A stretch of DNA of 9,832 nucleotides, taken from positions 1-9,832 of the forward strand of contig CALEYY010000314.1 of assembly GCA_937928295.1 (NCBI GenBank), given 5' to 3'. Both the position numbers and the translations under genes were made by a program. Positions 1 through 7,409 of this stretch are shown here, one piece after another (position 1 is the stretch's first letter; every line of letters starts with the position of its first letter). Source of the stretch: an uncultured Moraxellaceae bacterium. GTDB taxonomy: Bacteria; Pseudomonadota; Gammaproteobacteria; Pseudomonadales; Moraxellaceae. Under the pieces are notes generated by a model. It was not told the origin of the DNA. It saw only the letters and a program-made list of their open reading frames with translations, and searched no databases.

Positions 1-462
1 GAGTTCGAAGACTTGGTCCATGACCCAGTGCGGACGCGCGCTCGGACGGTCGACCTTGTTGACCACGACGATGGGCTTGAGGCCGCGGGCGAAGGCCTTC
101 ATGGTCACGAAGCGGGTCTGCGGCATCGGGCCGTCAACGGAGTCGACGAGCAGGCAGACGGAGTCGACCATGGACAGCACGCGCTCGACTTCACCACCGA
201 AGTCGGCGTGACCCGGGGTGTCGACGATGTTGATGCGGTATTCCTGGCCGTCACGGGCATCCGTCCAGCGGATGGCGGTGTTCTTGGCCAGAATGGTGAT
301 GCCGCGTTCCTTTTCCAGATCGTTGGAATCCATCACGCGTTCAACATCGTTGCCGCGCTCACCGAAGGTGCCGGATTGCTGCAAGAGCTTGTCCACCAGA
401 GTGGTTTTGCCGTGGTCAACGTGGGCGATAATGGCGATGTTACGAATTTGTTTGATGGACAC
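1..462 (-). CDS. typA: TypA/BipA translational GTPase, N-terminal part (runs off the window)
   Basis: Ribosome-binding GTPase of the EF-G/LepA superfamily, needed for ribosome assembly and growth under stress or cold (family knowledge). The window holds 154 codons, all in the GTP-binding domain. Visible motifs are G1 AHVDHGKT (13-20), the switch I segment EKERGITI (about 50-57), G3 DTPGH (81-85) and G4 NKVD (135-138). The stretch RVMDSNDLEKERGITILAKN is the TypA signature and separates it from LepA and EF-G. The start is a GTG giving (M)SIKQIRNIAII, which aligns with E. coli MIEKLRNIAII; no in-frame ATG lies upstream and the Shine-Dalgarno is weak. Relative to my memory of E. coli TypA there are about five extra residues (around DARDGQ, 68-73) before YRINIVDTPGH. 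The C-terminal remainder lies outside the window. Confidence 0.97.
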   Translation of the reverse strand, partial: MSIKQIRNIAIIAHVDHGKTTLVDKLLQQSGTFGERGNDVERVMDSNDLEKERGITILAKNTAIRWTDARDGQEYRINIVDTPGHADFGGEVERVLSMVDSVCLLVDSVDGPMPQTRFVTMKAFARGLKPIVVVNKVDRPSARPHWVMDQVFEL

Positions 463-498
463 AGTGGGTCTCGGACAGCGGTCAAAATTTGGGCGCGA

Positions 499-504
499 AG
501 TATA
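499..504 (-). promoter_or_regulatory. Candidate -10 box for typA
   Basis: Read on the minus strand this is TATACT (5/6 match to TATAAT), about 37 nt upstream of the typA GTG and downstream of the ompA terminator, so typA is likely transcribed from its own promoter. No good -35 hexamer sits at 16-18 bp, so this is only a candidate. Confidence 0.35.
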
Positions 505-550
505 GCTGAAAAATGGTTGCAGGTGTTGCAGCGCATTTGCCCGCCCCCTG

Positions 551-585
551 AAAGCAAAAAAGGCCGCTCAGTGAGCGACCTTTTT
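551..585 (-). terminator. Intrinsic terminator of ompA (bidirectional shape)
   Basis: On the minus strand the stem GGTCGCTC (580-573) pairs with GAGCGGCC (569-562) around a 3-nt loop, with one G-U pair. A T6 run and a further T-rich stretch (561-551) follow. It starts about 40 nt after the ompA stop. The plus-strand reading also has a T5 tail (581-585), so it could stop transcription both ways. It separates ompA from typA. Confidence 0.9.
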
Positions 586-620
586 CGGTTCAGTCGGTTG
601 CTGCCGAAGCAGCTCAGGAC

Positions 621-1661
621 TTACTTCTTGATGATGACCTTTACTTCACCTTGAGCCACCGCAACAACGCGACGGTTCTTGGTCTGGCCTTCAGCAGTCT
701 TGTTGTCGGCAACCGGCTGTGCAGCGCCGTAGCCCTTGGCAGTTATGCGGTCTGCGGCGATGCCGTAGTTGTTTGTCAGTACGGCTGCAACAGCGTTAGC
801 GCGATCCTGGCTGAGCTTGTCATTGGCTTGTGCGTTGCCGCGCGAGTCAGTGTGGCCCTGTACTTCAACCTTGGCTGTCGGGTATTCCTTCATCAGCTTG
901 GCAACGGCTTCGATTTCAGCGTTGAAAGCAGGTTTGACGACCGATTTGTTGGTGTCAAACAGGACACGAATTTCCTTGGCGACAGTTTCGGTCAGCATTT
1001 TCGGGCAGCCGTTGGCATCAACAACAACGGTCGTTGGTGTGCCTGGGCACTTGTCGAGGTCATTGGTTACGCCATCTTTGTCATCGTCAGCAGGTGCTGC
1101 GGCAACAGGTGCCAGAGCAGCTGGGGCAATAGCAGCGGCTTTCTTGCCGCCAAAGCCGTAAACCACGCCGACCGAGGCGATGCCGTCAACATTGTTTTGT
1201 TGGCTGTCTTCGAGATATTGCACGCCGCGCAGTTCGCCACGCAGAGCAAGGTTGTCGGTCAGTTGATAGAAGGCACCAACAGCAACATTGGCAATCGTGG
1301 TGTCAAATGCGTTGCCTGCAGCCTTGGCGCGAGCCTGGCCACCACCGATCAAGCCGTATGGCTGGAGCTTGCCGGCTGCGTTGAAGCGATAGTAGGCATC
1401 GAGCGTGGTGTTCTGCACACGAGCTTCGCCACCGCCATTAAGGTCCGGCTCGGACTGGCCGAAGCGGGCTTCGAGGCCGACATTCGGGTTTACGCGATAG
1501 CCCAGAGCGATCGACGCTTCTGCGCCGCCATCTTTGACAGCACTGTCATTATCAAACAGTTGGTAGCCAACCATCGGGCTGACAGTGAATTCGGCATGAG
1601 CTGCCATGGCGGCGGACGCCAGAATTGTTGCCACAGCGAGTTGATGCAACTTCATGATCAT
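621..1661 (-). CDS. ompA: OmpA/OprF-family outer-membrane porin
   Basis: Abundant outer-membrane protein that tethers the envelope to peptidoglycan and can act as a slow porin (family knowledge). It has 346 residues, close to OprF (~350). A signal peptide is followed by a predicted cleavage site AHA|E after residue 23. Residues 24-172 form an OmpA-type beta-barrel with alternating aromatic strands and a terminal VGVVYGF strand. An Ala/Pro hinge (175-190) leads to a thrombospondin type-3-like calcium motif DDDKDGVTNDLDKCPGTP (192-209). The C-terminal OmpA peptidoglycan-binding domain (about 226-338) contains GHTDSRG; D272 and R287 match the family's diaminopimelate-binding Asp and Arg. Start: AAGGA lies 4 nt before the first ATG (1661) and 10 nt before the second (1655), so the protein may begin MIMKLHQ or MKLHQ. 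The mature protein is the same either way. The symbol oprF would be equally apt. Confidence 0.95.
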   Translation of the reverse strand: MIMKLHQLAVATILASAAMAAHAEFTVSPMVGYQLFDNDSAVKDGGAEASIALGYRVNPNVGLEARFGQSEPDLNGGGEARVQNTTLDAYYRFNAAGKLQPYGLIGGGQARAKAAGNAFDTTIANVAVGAFYQLTDNLALRGELRGVQYLEDSQQNNVDGIASVGVVYGFGGKKAAAIAPAALAPVAAAPADDDKDGVTNDLDKCPGTPTTVVVDANGCPKMLTETVAKEIRVLFDTNKSVVKPAFNAEIEAVAKLMKEYPTAKVEVQGHTDSRGNAQANDKLSQDRANAVAAVLTNNYGIAADRITAKGYGAAQPVADNKTAEGQTKNRRVVAVAQGEVKVIIKK

Positions 1662-1694
1662 TTAGTCCTTTTGCAGGTTGTATAATGCGTGGCA

Positions 1695-1723
1695 AGGGTA
1701 AGAACCCGTGCTAAATCCGTCAA
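1695..1723 (-). promoter_or_regulatory. Candidate sigma-70 promoter of ompA
   Basis: The minus strand reads TTGACG (1723-1718), a 17-bp spacer, then TACCCT (1700-1695). The -35 matches 5/6 and the -10 matches 4/6. Transcription would start about 1688, leaving a leader of roughly 25-30 nt with the AAGGA ribosome site. Spacing is ideal but the -10 is imperfect. Confidence 0.45.
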
Positions 1724-1750
1724 ACAGATTCCGACGAGACTGAGAAAACG

Positions 1751-1779
1751 ACGACATTTATGTGTCGTTTACACATAAA
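1751..1779. repeat. Overlapping inverted repeats in the ompA/hslO divergent region
   Basis: TTTATGTGT (1757-1765) and ACACATAAA (1771-1779) are perfect 9-bp inverted arms around a 5-nt centre CGTTT. A second inverted repeat overlaps it: ACGACA (1751-1756) and TGTCGT (1763-1768) around TTTATG. The site lies 19 bp before hslO and about 100 bp upstream of ompA, where an operator for either gene could sit. There is no T-run on either side, so it is not a standard terminator. The binding protein is unknown. Confidence 0.6.
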
Positions 1780-1797
1780 CAGTAACATACCCGGGAA

Positions 1798-2682
1798 ATG
1801 TCCGTGAGTGATCATTTACAACGCTTCCAGTTCCTCAAAGGTGCCGTGCGTGGTGAGATTTGTCAGCTTGACGAGGCTTATCAGGCCGTACTTTCGCGCC
1901 ATGAGTATCCTGAAGCCATTCAACATTTATTGGGGCAGGCCTTGGCGGGCACGGCTCTCATGGCTGCCAATCTGAAGTTTGAGGGTAGCTTAATTCTGCA
2001 GATTCAGGGCGATGGCCCCCTGTCTGTATTGATGGTGGAGTGCAATCACCGGGGCGAGATGCGCGGTATTGCGCGCTACGATGAAGCACTCATGGTCGAA
2101 CAGACGAATTTCAGCTGGACAGCGTTGGCTGGAGCAGGTCAGGTGATTTTGACGCTGGATCCTGAAGAGGGTGAGCGCTACCAAGGTATCGTGGCGTTGG
2201 AGGGCGACAGCCTTGGCGAGGCATTGGCAGGCTATTTTGAGCAGTCAGAGCAGCTGCCGACCTACTTCAATCTGGCAGCTGATGGTGTACATGCGGGTGG
2301 CCTGATGTTGCAGGTCTTGCCGCAAGTTGAAGAGAGTGATGATCTTGATTTGTGGGCGCGTGCACAGAGCCTGGCCATCACCTTGAAGCCGGAAGAATTG
2401 CTGGGCCTGGCCGCTGAAGATGTGCTCTATCGTCTGTTTCATGAAGAGGAAGTAGAGCTGTATCCATCGGACGATCTGCGCTTTCACTGCAGCTGTTCGC
2501 GTGAGCGCAGCGGTAATGCCTTGCGTGCGATCGAGCTGGATGAGCTGCTGGAAATTGCCGAAGAGCAGAACGGCCAGATTGAGGTGGATTGTCAGTTCTG
2601 CCGGCAGCGCTATGTGTTTGACCTGATTGATTTGCGTCAGCTGCACATGCCGGCAGGTGTTGGCAGCGAGCGCCTGCAGTAA
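1798..2682 (+). CDS. hslO: HslO (Hsp33), redox-regulated holdase chaperone
   Basis: Cytosolic ATP-independent chaperone, inactive while four reduced cysteines hold zinc and activated by disulfide formation and unfolding under oxidative stress (family knowledge). It has 294 residues; E. coli Hsp33 has about 292. All four zinc cysteines are present: C231 and C233 in CSCSRER and C265 and C268 in CQFC. The N-terminal core carries LQIQGDGP (67-74), MRGIARY (88-94), EGERYQGIVALEGDSL (124-139) and the linker motif LYRLFHEEEV (210-219), all typical of the family. The ATG at 1798 has no well-placed Shine-Dalgarno. GGGA (1793-1796) is better placed for a GTG at 1804, so the true start may be two codons later. 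It diverges from ompA and converges on envZ. Confidence 0.97.
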   Translation: MSVSDHLQRFQFLKGAVRGEICQLDEAYQAVLSRHEYPEAIQHLLGQALAGTALMAANLKFEGSLILQIQGDGPLSVLMVECNHRGEMRGIARYDEALMVEQTNFSWTALAGAGQVILTLDPEEGERYQGIVALEGDSLGEALAGYFEQSEQLPTYFNLAADGVHAGGLMLQVLPQVEESDDLDLWARAQSLAITLKPEELLGLAAEDVLYRLFHEEEVELYPSDDLRFHCSCSRERSGNALRAIELDELLEIAEEQNGQIEVDCQFCRQRYVFDLIDLRQLHMPAGVGSERLQ

Positions 2683-2688
2683 GCGGCG

Positions 2689-4053
2689 TTAGCGAGAGAG
2701 GCGTAAGCCGGCTCTCAAGGGGAGCTCGATGAGCAGCTCCAAGCCGCCATCGCTGGCGTTGCCGAGCTGAATGCGGCCCTGATGCTGACGCACGATGCGG
2801 GCCACGATGGCCAAGCCGAGACCAGAGCCTTGCGTGGTTCGGGCCTGATCGCCGCGCTGAAAGGGCTGCATCAGCTCTTCAGCGCGCGCCATGTCGATGC
2901 CGGGGCCATGATCGCGGCAGCGCAGGCAGATGCGATCGGCCAAGGCCCAGGTGCTGACCTCGAACGGGCCGGAGCCATAGCGCAGGGTGTTCTGCATCAG
3001 ATTGGCCAACAAGCGTTTGAATGAAAGTCGGCGTATTTGCAGGATGGGCAGTTCGCCGAGCTCCAGATGGGTGTCGAGCTGGCTGTGTACCTGATGTGCC
3101 ACCTCCTGCACCAACTCATTCAAATCGACACGCTCCACGGGTTCTTCCGAGCCATCGCGCATGAAGGCAATGAACTGGTCGAGGATGGCGTCCATGTCTT
3201 CGATATCGAGAATCATACCTTCGGCCAGCTCAGGGTCGCGCAGCATTTCGGCGGTCAGGCGCAGGCGTGTCAGCGGGGTGCGCAGGTCGTGCGAGATACC
3301 GGCGAGCATCACCGTGCGTTCGCGCTCGGCTTGCTGAATCTGCTGCGTCATCAAGTTGAAGGCGCGGTTGACGGCGCGAATCTCGCTGGGGCCGCTGTTG
3401 ATGTCGAGCTTGGTGCTGTGCAGGCCGCGCCCGACACGAATGGCGGCTAACTGCAGGCGCTTCAGCGGGCGATTGAGTTGTCGTGCTAAGACCACGATGG
3501 CCATGATCGACAGCAGGGGCACGCCCAGGATCCAGCCGATGATGATGCCGGGGCTGTATTGCTGGATGAAGCGCAGCTCTTCGGAGACCCAGATCGGTGT
3601 TTTGGTGGGCGCCTGAATCCACAGCGTGGGGATGGGCTTGAATTCGAAATAAACCAGTGCCGGTGTTTGCAGCTCCTTTTCCAGCTGCTTTTCGAAGCGG
3701 TCGGTGAAAATCTCGGCAAACCATTTGTCGACGGGTCGGGGGAATTTTGCCGGGTCACGGATGACAATAAGATTGCCGAATTGCCGCAGCTCGGTGTCGA
3801 TGGCCTGGGCGGATGGCTGACCGCTGGCCTCGGCTTGGCGCAGCAGATCCAGGCGGATGGCCGAGGTATGCGCGTGCTGCTTGATCTCGGGCAGATACAG
3901 GTTCTGCCAGAAAAAGGCGATGGACAGCACCTGGCTGGCGAGCACGACGATGCCGATGACCAGCGTGGTGCGCATGAAGCTGGAGCGCGGCTTCAGCTGC
4001 TGCAGTAGCCCGCTTTTACGGCGGGCCATCGAGGTGTCCGGCGCGCTGGCCAT
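2689..4053 (-). CDS. envZ: EnvZ-type sensor histidine kinase (AmgS/EnvZ)
   Basis: Inner-membrane kinase/phosphatase that phosphorylates the adjacent OmpR. It has 454 residues from the ATG at 4053; EnvZ has 450. Order: cytoplasmic Arg/Lys-rich tail, TM1 (about 29-49), periplasmic sensor region (about 50-168), TM2 (about 169-190), HAMP linker (about 191-243), the H-box GISHDLRTPLTRLRL with phospho-acceptor H255, N-box with N355 (NTLRYG), G1 box DHGPGI (381-386), F-box region MQPFQRGDQART (395-406) and G2 box GSGLGLAIV (409-417). The H-box and F/G2 segments are nearly those of E. coli EnvZ. The frame is open up to 4083, but the ATG at 4053 follows the ompR stop by 1 nt and has AGGG upstream. That indicates translational coupling and fits the family length. 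In Pseudomonas the syntenic pair is AmgRS (envelope stress, aminoglycoside tolerance), so the signal may not be osmolarity. Confidence 0.95.
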   Translation of the reverse strand: MASAPDTSMARRKSGLLQQLKPRSSFMRTTLVIGIVVLASQVLSIAFFWQNLYLPEIKQHAHTSAIRLDLLRQAEASGQPSAQAIDTELRQFGNLIVIRDPAKFPRPVDKWFAEIFTDRFEKQLEKELQTPALVYFEFKPIPTLWIQAPTKTPIWVSEELRFIQQYSPGIIIGWILGVPLLSIMAIVVLARQLNRPLKRLQLAAIRVGRGLHSTKLDINSGPSEIRAVNRAFNLMTQQIQQAERERTVMLAGISHDLRTPLTRLRLTAEMLRDPELAEGMILDIEDMDAILDQFIAFMRDGSEEPVERVDLNELVQEVAHQVHSQLDTHLELGELPILQIRRLSFKRLLANLMQNTLRYGSGPFEVSTWALADRICLRCRDHGPGIDMARAEELMQPFQRGDQARTTQGSGLGLAIVARIVRQHQGRIQLGNASDGGLELLIELPLRAGLRLSR

Positions 4054-4054
4054 G

Positions 4055-4831
4055 TCAGCCCTGACCATCCGGCACGAACACATAGCCTATGCCCCACACG
4101 GTCTGGATATAGCGGGCCCGTGCCGGATTCTCCTCGATCATGCGGCGCAGGCGTGAGACTTGAACATCAATCGAACGCTCCATGGCACCCCACTCGCGGC
4201 CACGCGCCAGCGACATGAGTTTGTCTCGTGTGAGCGGTTCGCGTGGGTGCTGCACCAGCGCCTTGAGCACGGCAAATTCGCCGGTAGTGAGGTTCACGGT
4301 TTCGCCGTCACGGGTGAGCTGGCGCGTAGACAGGTCCAGACTCCACGGGCCGAAGTTGACGGTCTCGGCGGTTTGCGACGGCGCACCGGGCAGTTCGCGT
4401 GATTGCCGGCGCATCACGGCCTTCATGCGCGCCAGCAGCTCCTGCGGATTGAACGGCTTCGGCAGGTAGTCGTCGGCACCGGCTTCGAGGCCGCTGATGC
4501 GGTCATTGTCGGCGCCACGGGCGGTGAGCATGATGATGGGCGTGTTGTTGCCGGCATCGCGCAGGCGCTTGCAGATGGTCAGGCCATCTTCGCCGGGCAG
4601 CATGAAGTCGAGCACGATCAGCGCGAAGAGTTCCCGGGCCAGCGTGCGGTCCATCTGGATGGCGTCGGCGACGGTACGCACGGCATAGCCCTGATCTTCG
4701 AGGAAGCGCTGCAGCAGATTGCGCAGGCGCACATCGTCATCGACGACGAGAATTCGTTGCTGCTCTTTAGACGGCTCTTTAGACAGCTCTTTAGGCTGTT
4801 CTGTCGGTTGTTCGCTGCTGGCGGATTCCAT
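4055..4831 (-). CDS. ompR: OmpR-type response regulator (AmgR/OmpR)
   Basis: DNA-binding regulator activated by EnvZ. It has 258 residues against about 239 in E. coli. The receiver domain (about 26-142) has acidic D31/D32, phospho-acceptor D75 in LIVLDFMLPGEDGL, T103 and K125 in PKPFNP. The winged-helix domain (about 158-254) carries TGEFAVLKALVQHPREPL, SLARGREWGAMERSIDVQ and YIQTVWGIGYVFVPDG, all close to E. coli OmpR. Start: AGAGGA lies about 5 nt before the ATG at 4831, a strong ribosome site. The extra length is a charged, probably disordered N-terminal tail (1-25) rich in E, Q, P, K and S, encoded partly by 12-bp tandem repeats. It is the first gene of the ompR-envZ operon and diverges from tex. 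Confidence 0.97.
   Translation of the reverse strand: MESASSEQPTEQPKELSKEPSKEQQRILVVDDDVRLRNLLQRFLEDQGYAVRTVADAIQMDRTLARELFALIVLDFMLPGEDGLTICKRLRDAGNNTPIIMLTARGADNDRISGLEAGADDYLPKPFNPQELLARMKAVMRRQSRELPGAPSQTAETVNFGPWSLDLSTRQLTRDGETVNLTTGEFAVLKALVQHPREPLTRDKLMSLARGREWGAMERSIDVQVSRLRRMIEENPARARYIQTVWGIGYVFVPDGQG
4762..4795. repeat. Three imperfect 12-bp tandem repeats inside ompR
   Basis: The core GCTCTTTAG recurs at 4762, 4774 and 4786, an exact 12-bp period, with GAC following the first two copies. On the coding (minus) strand each unit encodes Ser-Lys-Glu-X, giving SKEL/SKEP/SKEQ-like tetrapeptides just before the receiver domain. The period is a multiple of three, so copy-number change would lengthen or shorten the tail without a frameshift. 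Confidence 0.85.
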
Positions 4832-4872
4832 GCGTGTCCTCTGGCGAGCTGAGCGGTGGCAGGCAAGTCCTG

Positions 4873-4878
4873 AGTGTA
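4873..4878 (-). promoter_or_regulatory. Candidate -10 box for the ompR-envZ operon
   Basis: The minus strand reads TACACT (4/6) preceded by TGCG, about 42 nt upstream of the ompR ATG. No convincing -35 is present at standard spacing; CTGACA (4907-4902) is too far away, at about 23 bp. Weak candidate. Confidence 0.25.
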
Positions 4879-4971
4879 CGCAGCGAGTGGGCGTTTGCCT
4901 ATGTCAGTGGAGCGGATCCATCAGCCGAACAGAGCCGTCAGCGCAGCAGATGTAGCGTCAGCCATTCTGCG

Positions 4972-4977
4972 TATAAT
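4972..4977 (+). promoter_or_regulatory. Candidate -10 box for tex-gshA-dsbB
   Basis: A perfect TATAAT lies 55 nt before the tex ATG and would start a leader of about 50 nt. The -35 region is poor. A TG two bases further upstream than the canonical extended -10 position is present. The rest of the 201-bp ompR/tex intergenic region shows no gene. Confidence 0.5.
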
Positions 4978-5032
4978 CCGGTTCTCTTCAGGCACCCAGG
5001 TGGTGCTACTTTTCGTTTTGCCGAGTGTGTTC

Positions 5033-7384
5033 ATGTCATCGATTGCCCAACAGATTGCCCGCGAATTATCCGTCCGTACCGAGCAGGTCGAAGCCACCAT
5101 TACGCTGCTGGATGGCGGCGCGACCGTGCCGTTCATCGCGCGTTATCGCAAGGAAGTGACGGGCGAGCTGGATGATACGCAGCTGCGTAATCTGGAAGAG
5201 CGGCTGCTGTATTTGCGTGAGCTGGAAGACCGGCGTGCAGCCATCCTGAAAAGCATTCAGGACCAGGGCAAGCTCGATGACGCCTTGAAGGCGCAGATTC
5301 TGGCGGCCGACACGAAGTCGCGTCTGGAAGACTTGTATTTGCCGTTCAAACCCAAGCGCACCAGCAAGGGTTTGCAGGCGCTGGCGGCGGGCATCGGCCC
5401 GTTGGCGGACATGCTGCTGGTGGAGCCGGTGCGCGTGCCGGAGCAGGAAGCGCTGGCCTTCATCAAGCCGGTGGCGGATGAAGGTGGCGTGGCCTACCCG
5501 GATGTGAAGGCGGTGCTTGAGGGTGCGCGGCATATCCTCATGGAGCGTTTTGCCGAGCAGGCCGATCTGCTCGCCACGCTGCGTCAGTATTTGAAAGACA
5601 GAGCGCAGATCAGCGCGCGCGTCATCTTGGGCAAAGAAAACGAGGGTGCGAAATTCCGTGACTATTTCGAGCATGACGAGAAGTGGGCGGATGCGCCGTC
5701 GCATCGTGCGTTGGCGATTTTTCGTGGCCGCAACGAGGGCTTTCTGAGCATGAGTCTGACCTTGCCGGATGCCGCCGAGAGCACGGTGCATCCCTGCGAG
5801 GCGGTGATTGCCGGCGCGGTCGGCATTACCGATCAGGGCCGTCCGGCCGATGCCTGGCTGCGCGAGGTGGTGCGCTGGACCTGGCGCGTGAAGCTGCTCA
5901 CGCATCTCGAAACCGAATTGCTGACCGAGCTGAAAGTGCGCGCCGAGGAAGAGGCGATCCGCGTTTTTGCCCGCAACATGAAGGATCTGCTGATGTCGGC
6001 CCCGGCCGGCCTGCGCCCAACGCTGGGGCTGGACCCCGGCCTGCGCACCGGCTGCAAGGTGGCGGTGGTGGACGGCACCGGCAAGCTCGTCGCCAACACC
6101 ACCATCTTCCCGCATGAGCCGCGCAAGGACTGGGATGGCTCGCTGCATACGCTGGCGAAACTGTGCGCCGAGCATAAAGTTGAACTGGTGGCGATCGGCA
6201 ACGGCACGGCATCACGCGAGTCCGACAAGCTGGTGGCCGAGCTGATGAAAAAGCATCCCGAGCTGACGCTGACCAAGATTGTGGTCAGCGAGGCGGGGGC
6301 GTCGGTGTATTCGGCGTCGGAGCTGGCGGCGCGTGAGTTTCCGAATCTGGATGTGACCTTCCGCGGCGCGGTGTCGATCGCGCGGCGTTTGCAGGACCCG
6401 CTGGCGGAGCTGGTGAAGATCGAGCCGAAGGCGATCGGCGTGGGCCAGTATCAGCATGATGTGAATCAGGTGAAGCTGGCGCGCATGCTCGATGCGGTGG
6501 TGGAAGATTGCGTGAACGCGGTCGGCGTGGATGTGAACACGGCGTCGGCCCCGCTGCTGGCGCGCATCGCCGGTCTGAATGCGACGCTGGCGCAAAACAT
6601 CGTGAATTTTCGCGATGCCAATGGCGTATTCGCCTCGCGAGATGCCCTGAAGCAGGTGCCGCGGTTTGGAGAACGCACCTTCGAGCAGGCTGCTGGCTTC
6701 CTGCGCGTGTCTGGCGGCAGCAATGCGCTGGATGCCTCGGCGGTGCATCCCGAGTCTTACCCGATTGTGCACAAGCTGCTGGCTAGCACCGGCAAGAGCT
6801 TGCCTGAGCTGCTGTCTGACCCGCGCGTGTTGCGGGCAGTGAATGCCGAGCAGTTTGTGGATGAGCGATTCGGTTTGCCGACCGTGCGCGACATTTTGCG
6901 CGAGCTGGAGAAGCCGGGTCGCGACCCGCGCCCGGAATTCAAGGCGGCGGTGTTTAGCGAGACTGTCACGGAAATTCGCGATCTTGTGCCGGGCATGATT
7001 CTCGAAGGCGTGGTCACCAATGTCACCGCCTTTGGGGCGTTTGTGGACATTGGCGTGCATCAGGATGGTCTGGTGCATATCTCGGTGCTGTCCGACAAGT
7101 TCATCAAGGACCCGCACGAGGCGGTGAAAGCGGGCGATATCGTGAAGGTGAAAGTGGTGGAAGTGGATGTGGCGCGCAAGCGCATTGCGCTGTCTTGCCG
7201 CTTGAATGACACGCCGGTGCCGGCGGCTCGTGCGGATGCCAAATCGACGAGTCGTGGCGCTCAGTCTGAATCGCGCGGCGCGCAGCCGGCTCGAGGCGGC
7301 CAACGCACTTCGGCACCCACATCCGCCGGGCAGGTTGGCGGTACACTCGGCGACTTGTTCCGCAAAGCCGGCGTGTCACGATGA
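5033..7384 (+). CDS. tex: Tex, S1-domain RNA-binding transcription accessory protein
   Basis: Nucleic-acid-binding protein (YhgF in E. coli, ~773 aa) linked to transcription and stress or toxin expression; its exact biochemical role is not settled. It has 783 residues. Order: Tex N-terminal helical region with GATVPFIARYRKEVTGELDD (29-48) and LEDLYLPFKPKRT (98-110); YqgF/RNase H-like domain with LGLDPGLRTGCKVAVVD (331-347), AIGNGTASRES (387-397) and SEAGASVYSASELAAREFP (419-437); helix-hairpin-helix region with VNTASAPLLARIAGL (501-515) and FASRDALKQVPRFGERTFEQ (533-552); S1 domain (about 651-724) with EGVVTNVTAFGAFVDIGV. It ends in a low-complexity tail containing repeated SRGAQ and RGG-like segments (about 738-757). 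The frame is open from 4874, but MSSIAQQIAREL at 5033 matches the family start and only a weak GAG lies upstream. gshA follows after 25 nt, so they are probably cotranscribed. Confidence 0.97.
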   Translation: MSSIAQQIARELSVRTEQVEATITLLDGGATVPFIARYRKEVTGELDDTQLRNLEERLLYLRELEDRRAAILKSIQDQGKLDDALKAQILAADTKSRLEDLYLPFKPKRTSKGLQALAAGIGPLADMLLVEPVRVPEQEALAFIKPVADEGGVAYPDVKAVLEGARHILMERFAEQADLLATLRQYLKDRAQISARVILGKENEGAKFRDYFEHDEKWADAPSHRALAIFRGRNEGFLSMSLTLPDAAESTVHPCEAVIAGAVGITDQGRPADAWLREVVRWTWRVKLLTHLETELLTELKVRAEEEAIRVFARNMKDLLMSAPAGLRPTLGLDPGLRTGCKVAVVDGTGKLVANTTIFPHEPRKDWDGSLHTLAKLCAEHKVELVAIGNGTASRESDKLVAELMKKHPELTLTKIVVSEAGASVYSASELAAREFPNLDVTFRGAVSIARRLQDPLAELVKIEPKAIGVGQYQHDVNQVKLARMLDAVVEDCVNAVGVDVNTASAPLLARIAGLNATLAQNIVNFRDANGVFASRDALKQVPRFGERTFEQAAGFLRVSGGSNALDASAVHPESYPIVHKLLASTGKSLPELLSDPRVLRAVNAEQFVDERFGLPTVRDILRELEKPGRDPRPEFKAAVFSETVTEIRDLVPGMILEGVVTNVTAFGAFVDIGVHQDGLVHISVLSDKFIKDPHEAVKAGDIVKVKVVEVDVARKRIALSCRLNDTPVPAARADAKSTSRGAQSESRGAQPARGGQRTSAPTSAGQVGGTLGDLFRKAGVSR

Positions 7385-7409
7385 TTCTGGCACGGCGAGG
7401 GAGACACTG

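Noticed and set aside
651..1685. 344-codon plus-strand open frame antisense to ompA
   Set aside because: It mirrors ompA exactly, has no recognisable domain, and ompA is unambiguous on the other strand.
1681..1686. Perfect plus-strand TATAAT as an hslO promoter
   Set aside because: No -35 at 16-18 bp, and it lies in the ompA leader; the AT-rich match may be chance. Left uncalled.
2720..2739. GGAGCT...AGCTCC hairpin at the end of envZ as a terminator
   Set aside because: It lies within envZ coding sequence and no T-run follows on either strand.
4054..4083. Ten-codon N-terminal extension of envZ overlapping ompR
   Set aside because: The ATG at 4053, 1 nt after the ompR stop with AGGG upstream, gives the usual EnvZ length and coupling.
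4874..5032. 53-codon N-terminal extension of tex
   Set aside because: It contains the TATAAT promoter candidate and has no family homology; Tex proteins begin near the ATG at 5033.
5066..7303. Two long minus-strand open frames (369 and 363 codons) inside tex
   Set aside because: Arg/His/Gln-rich shadow translations of a GC-rich gene; no family features and no ribosome sites.
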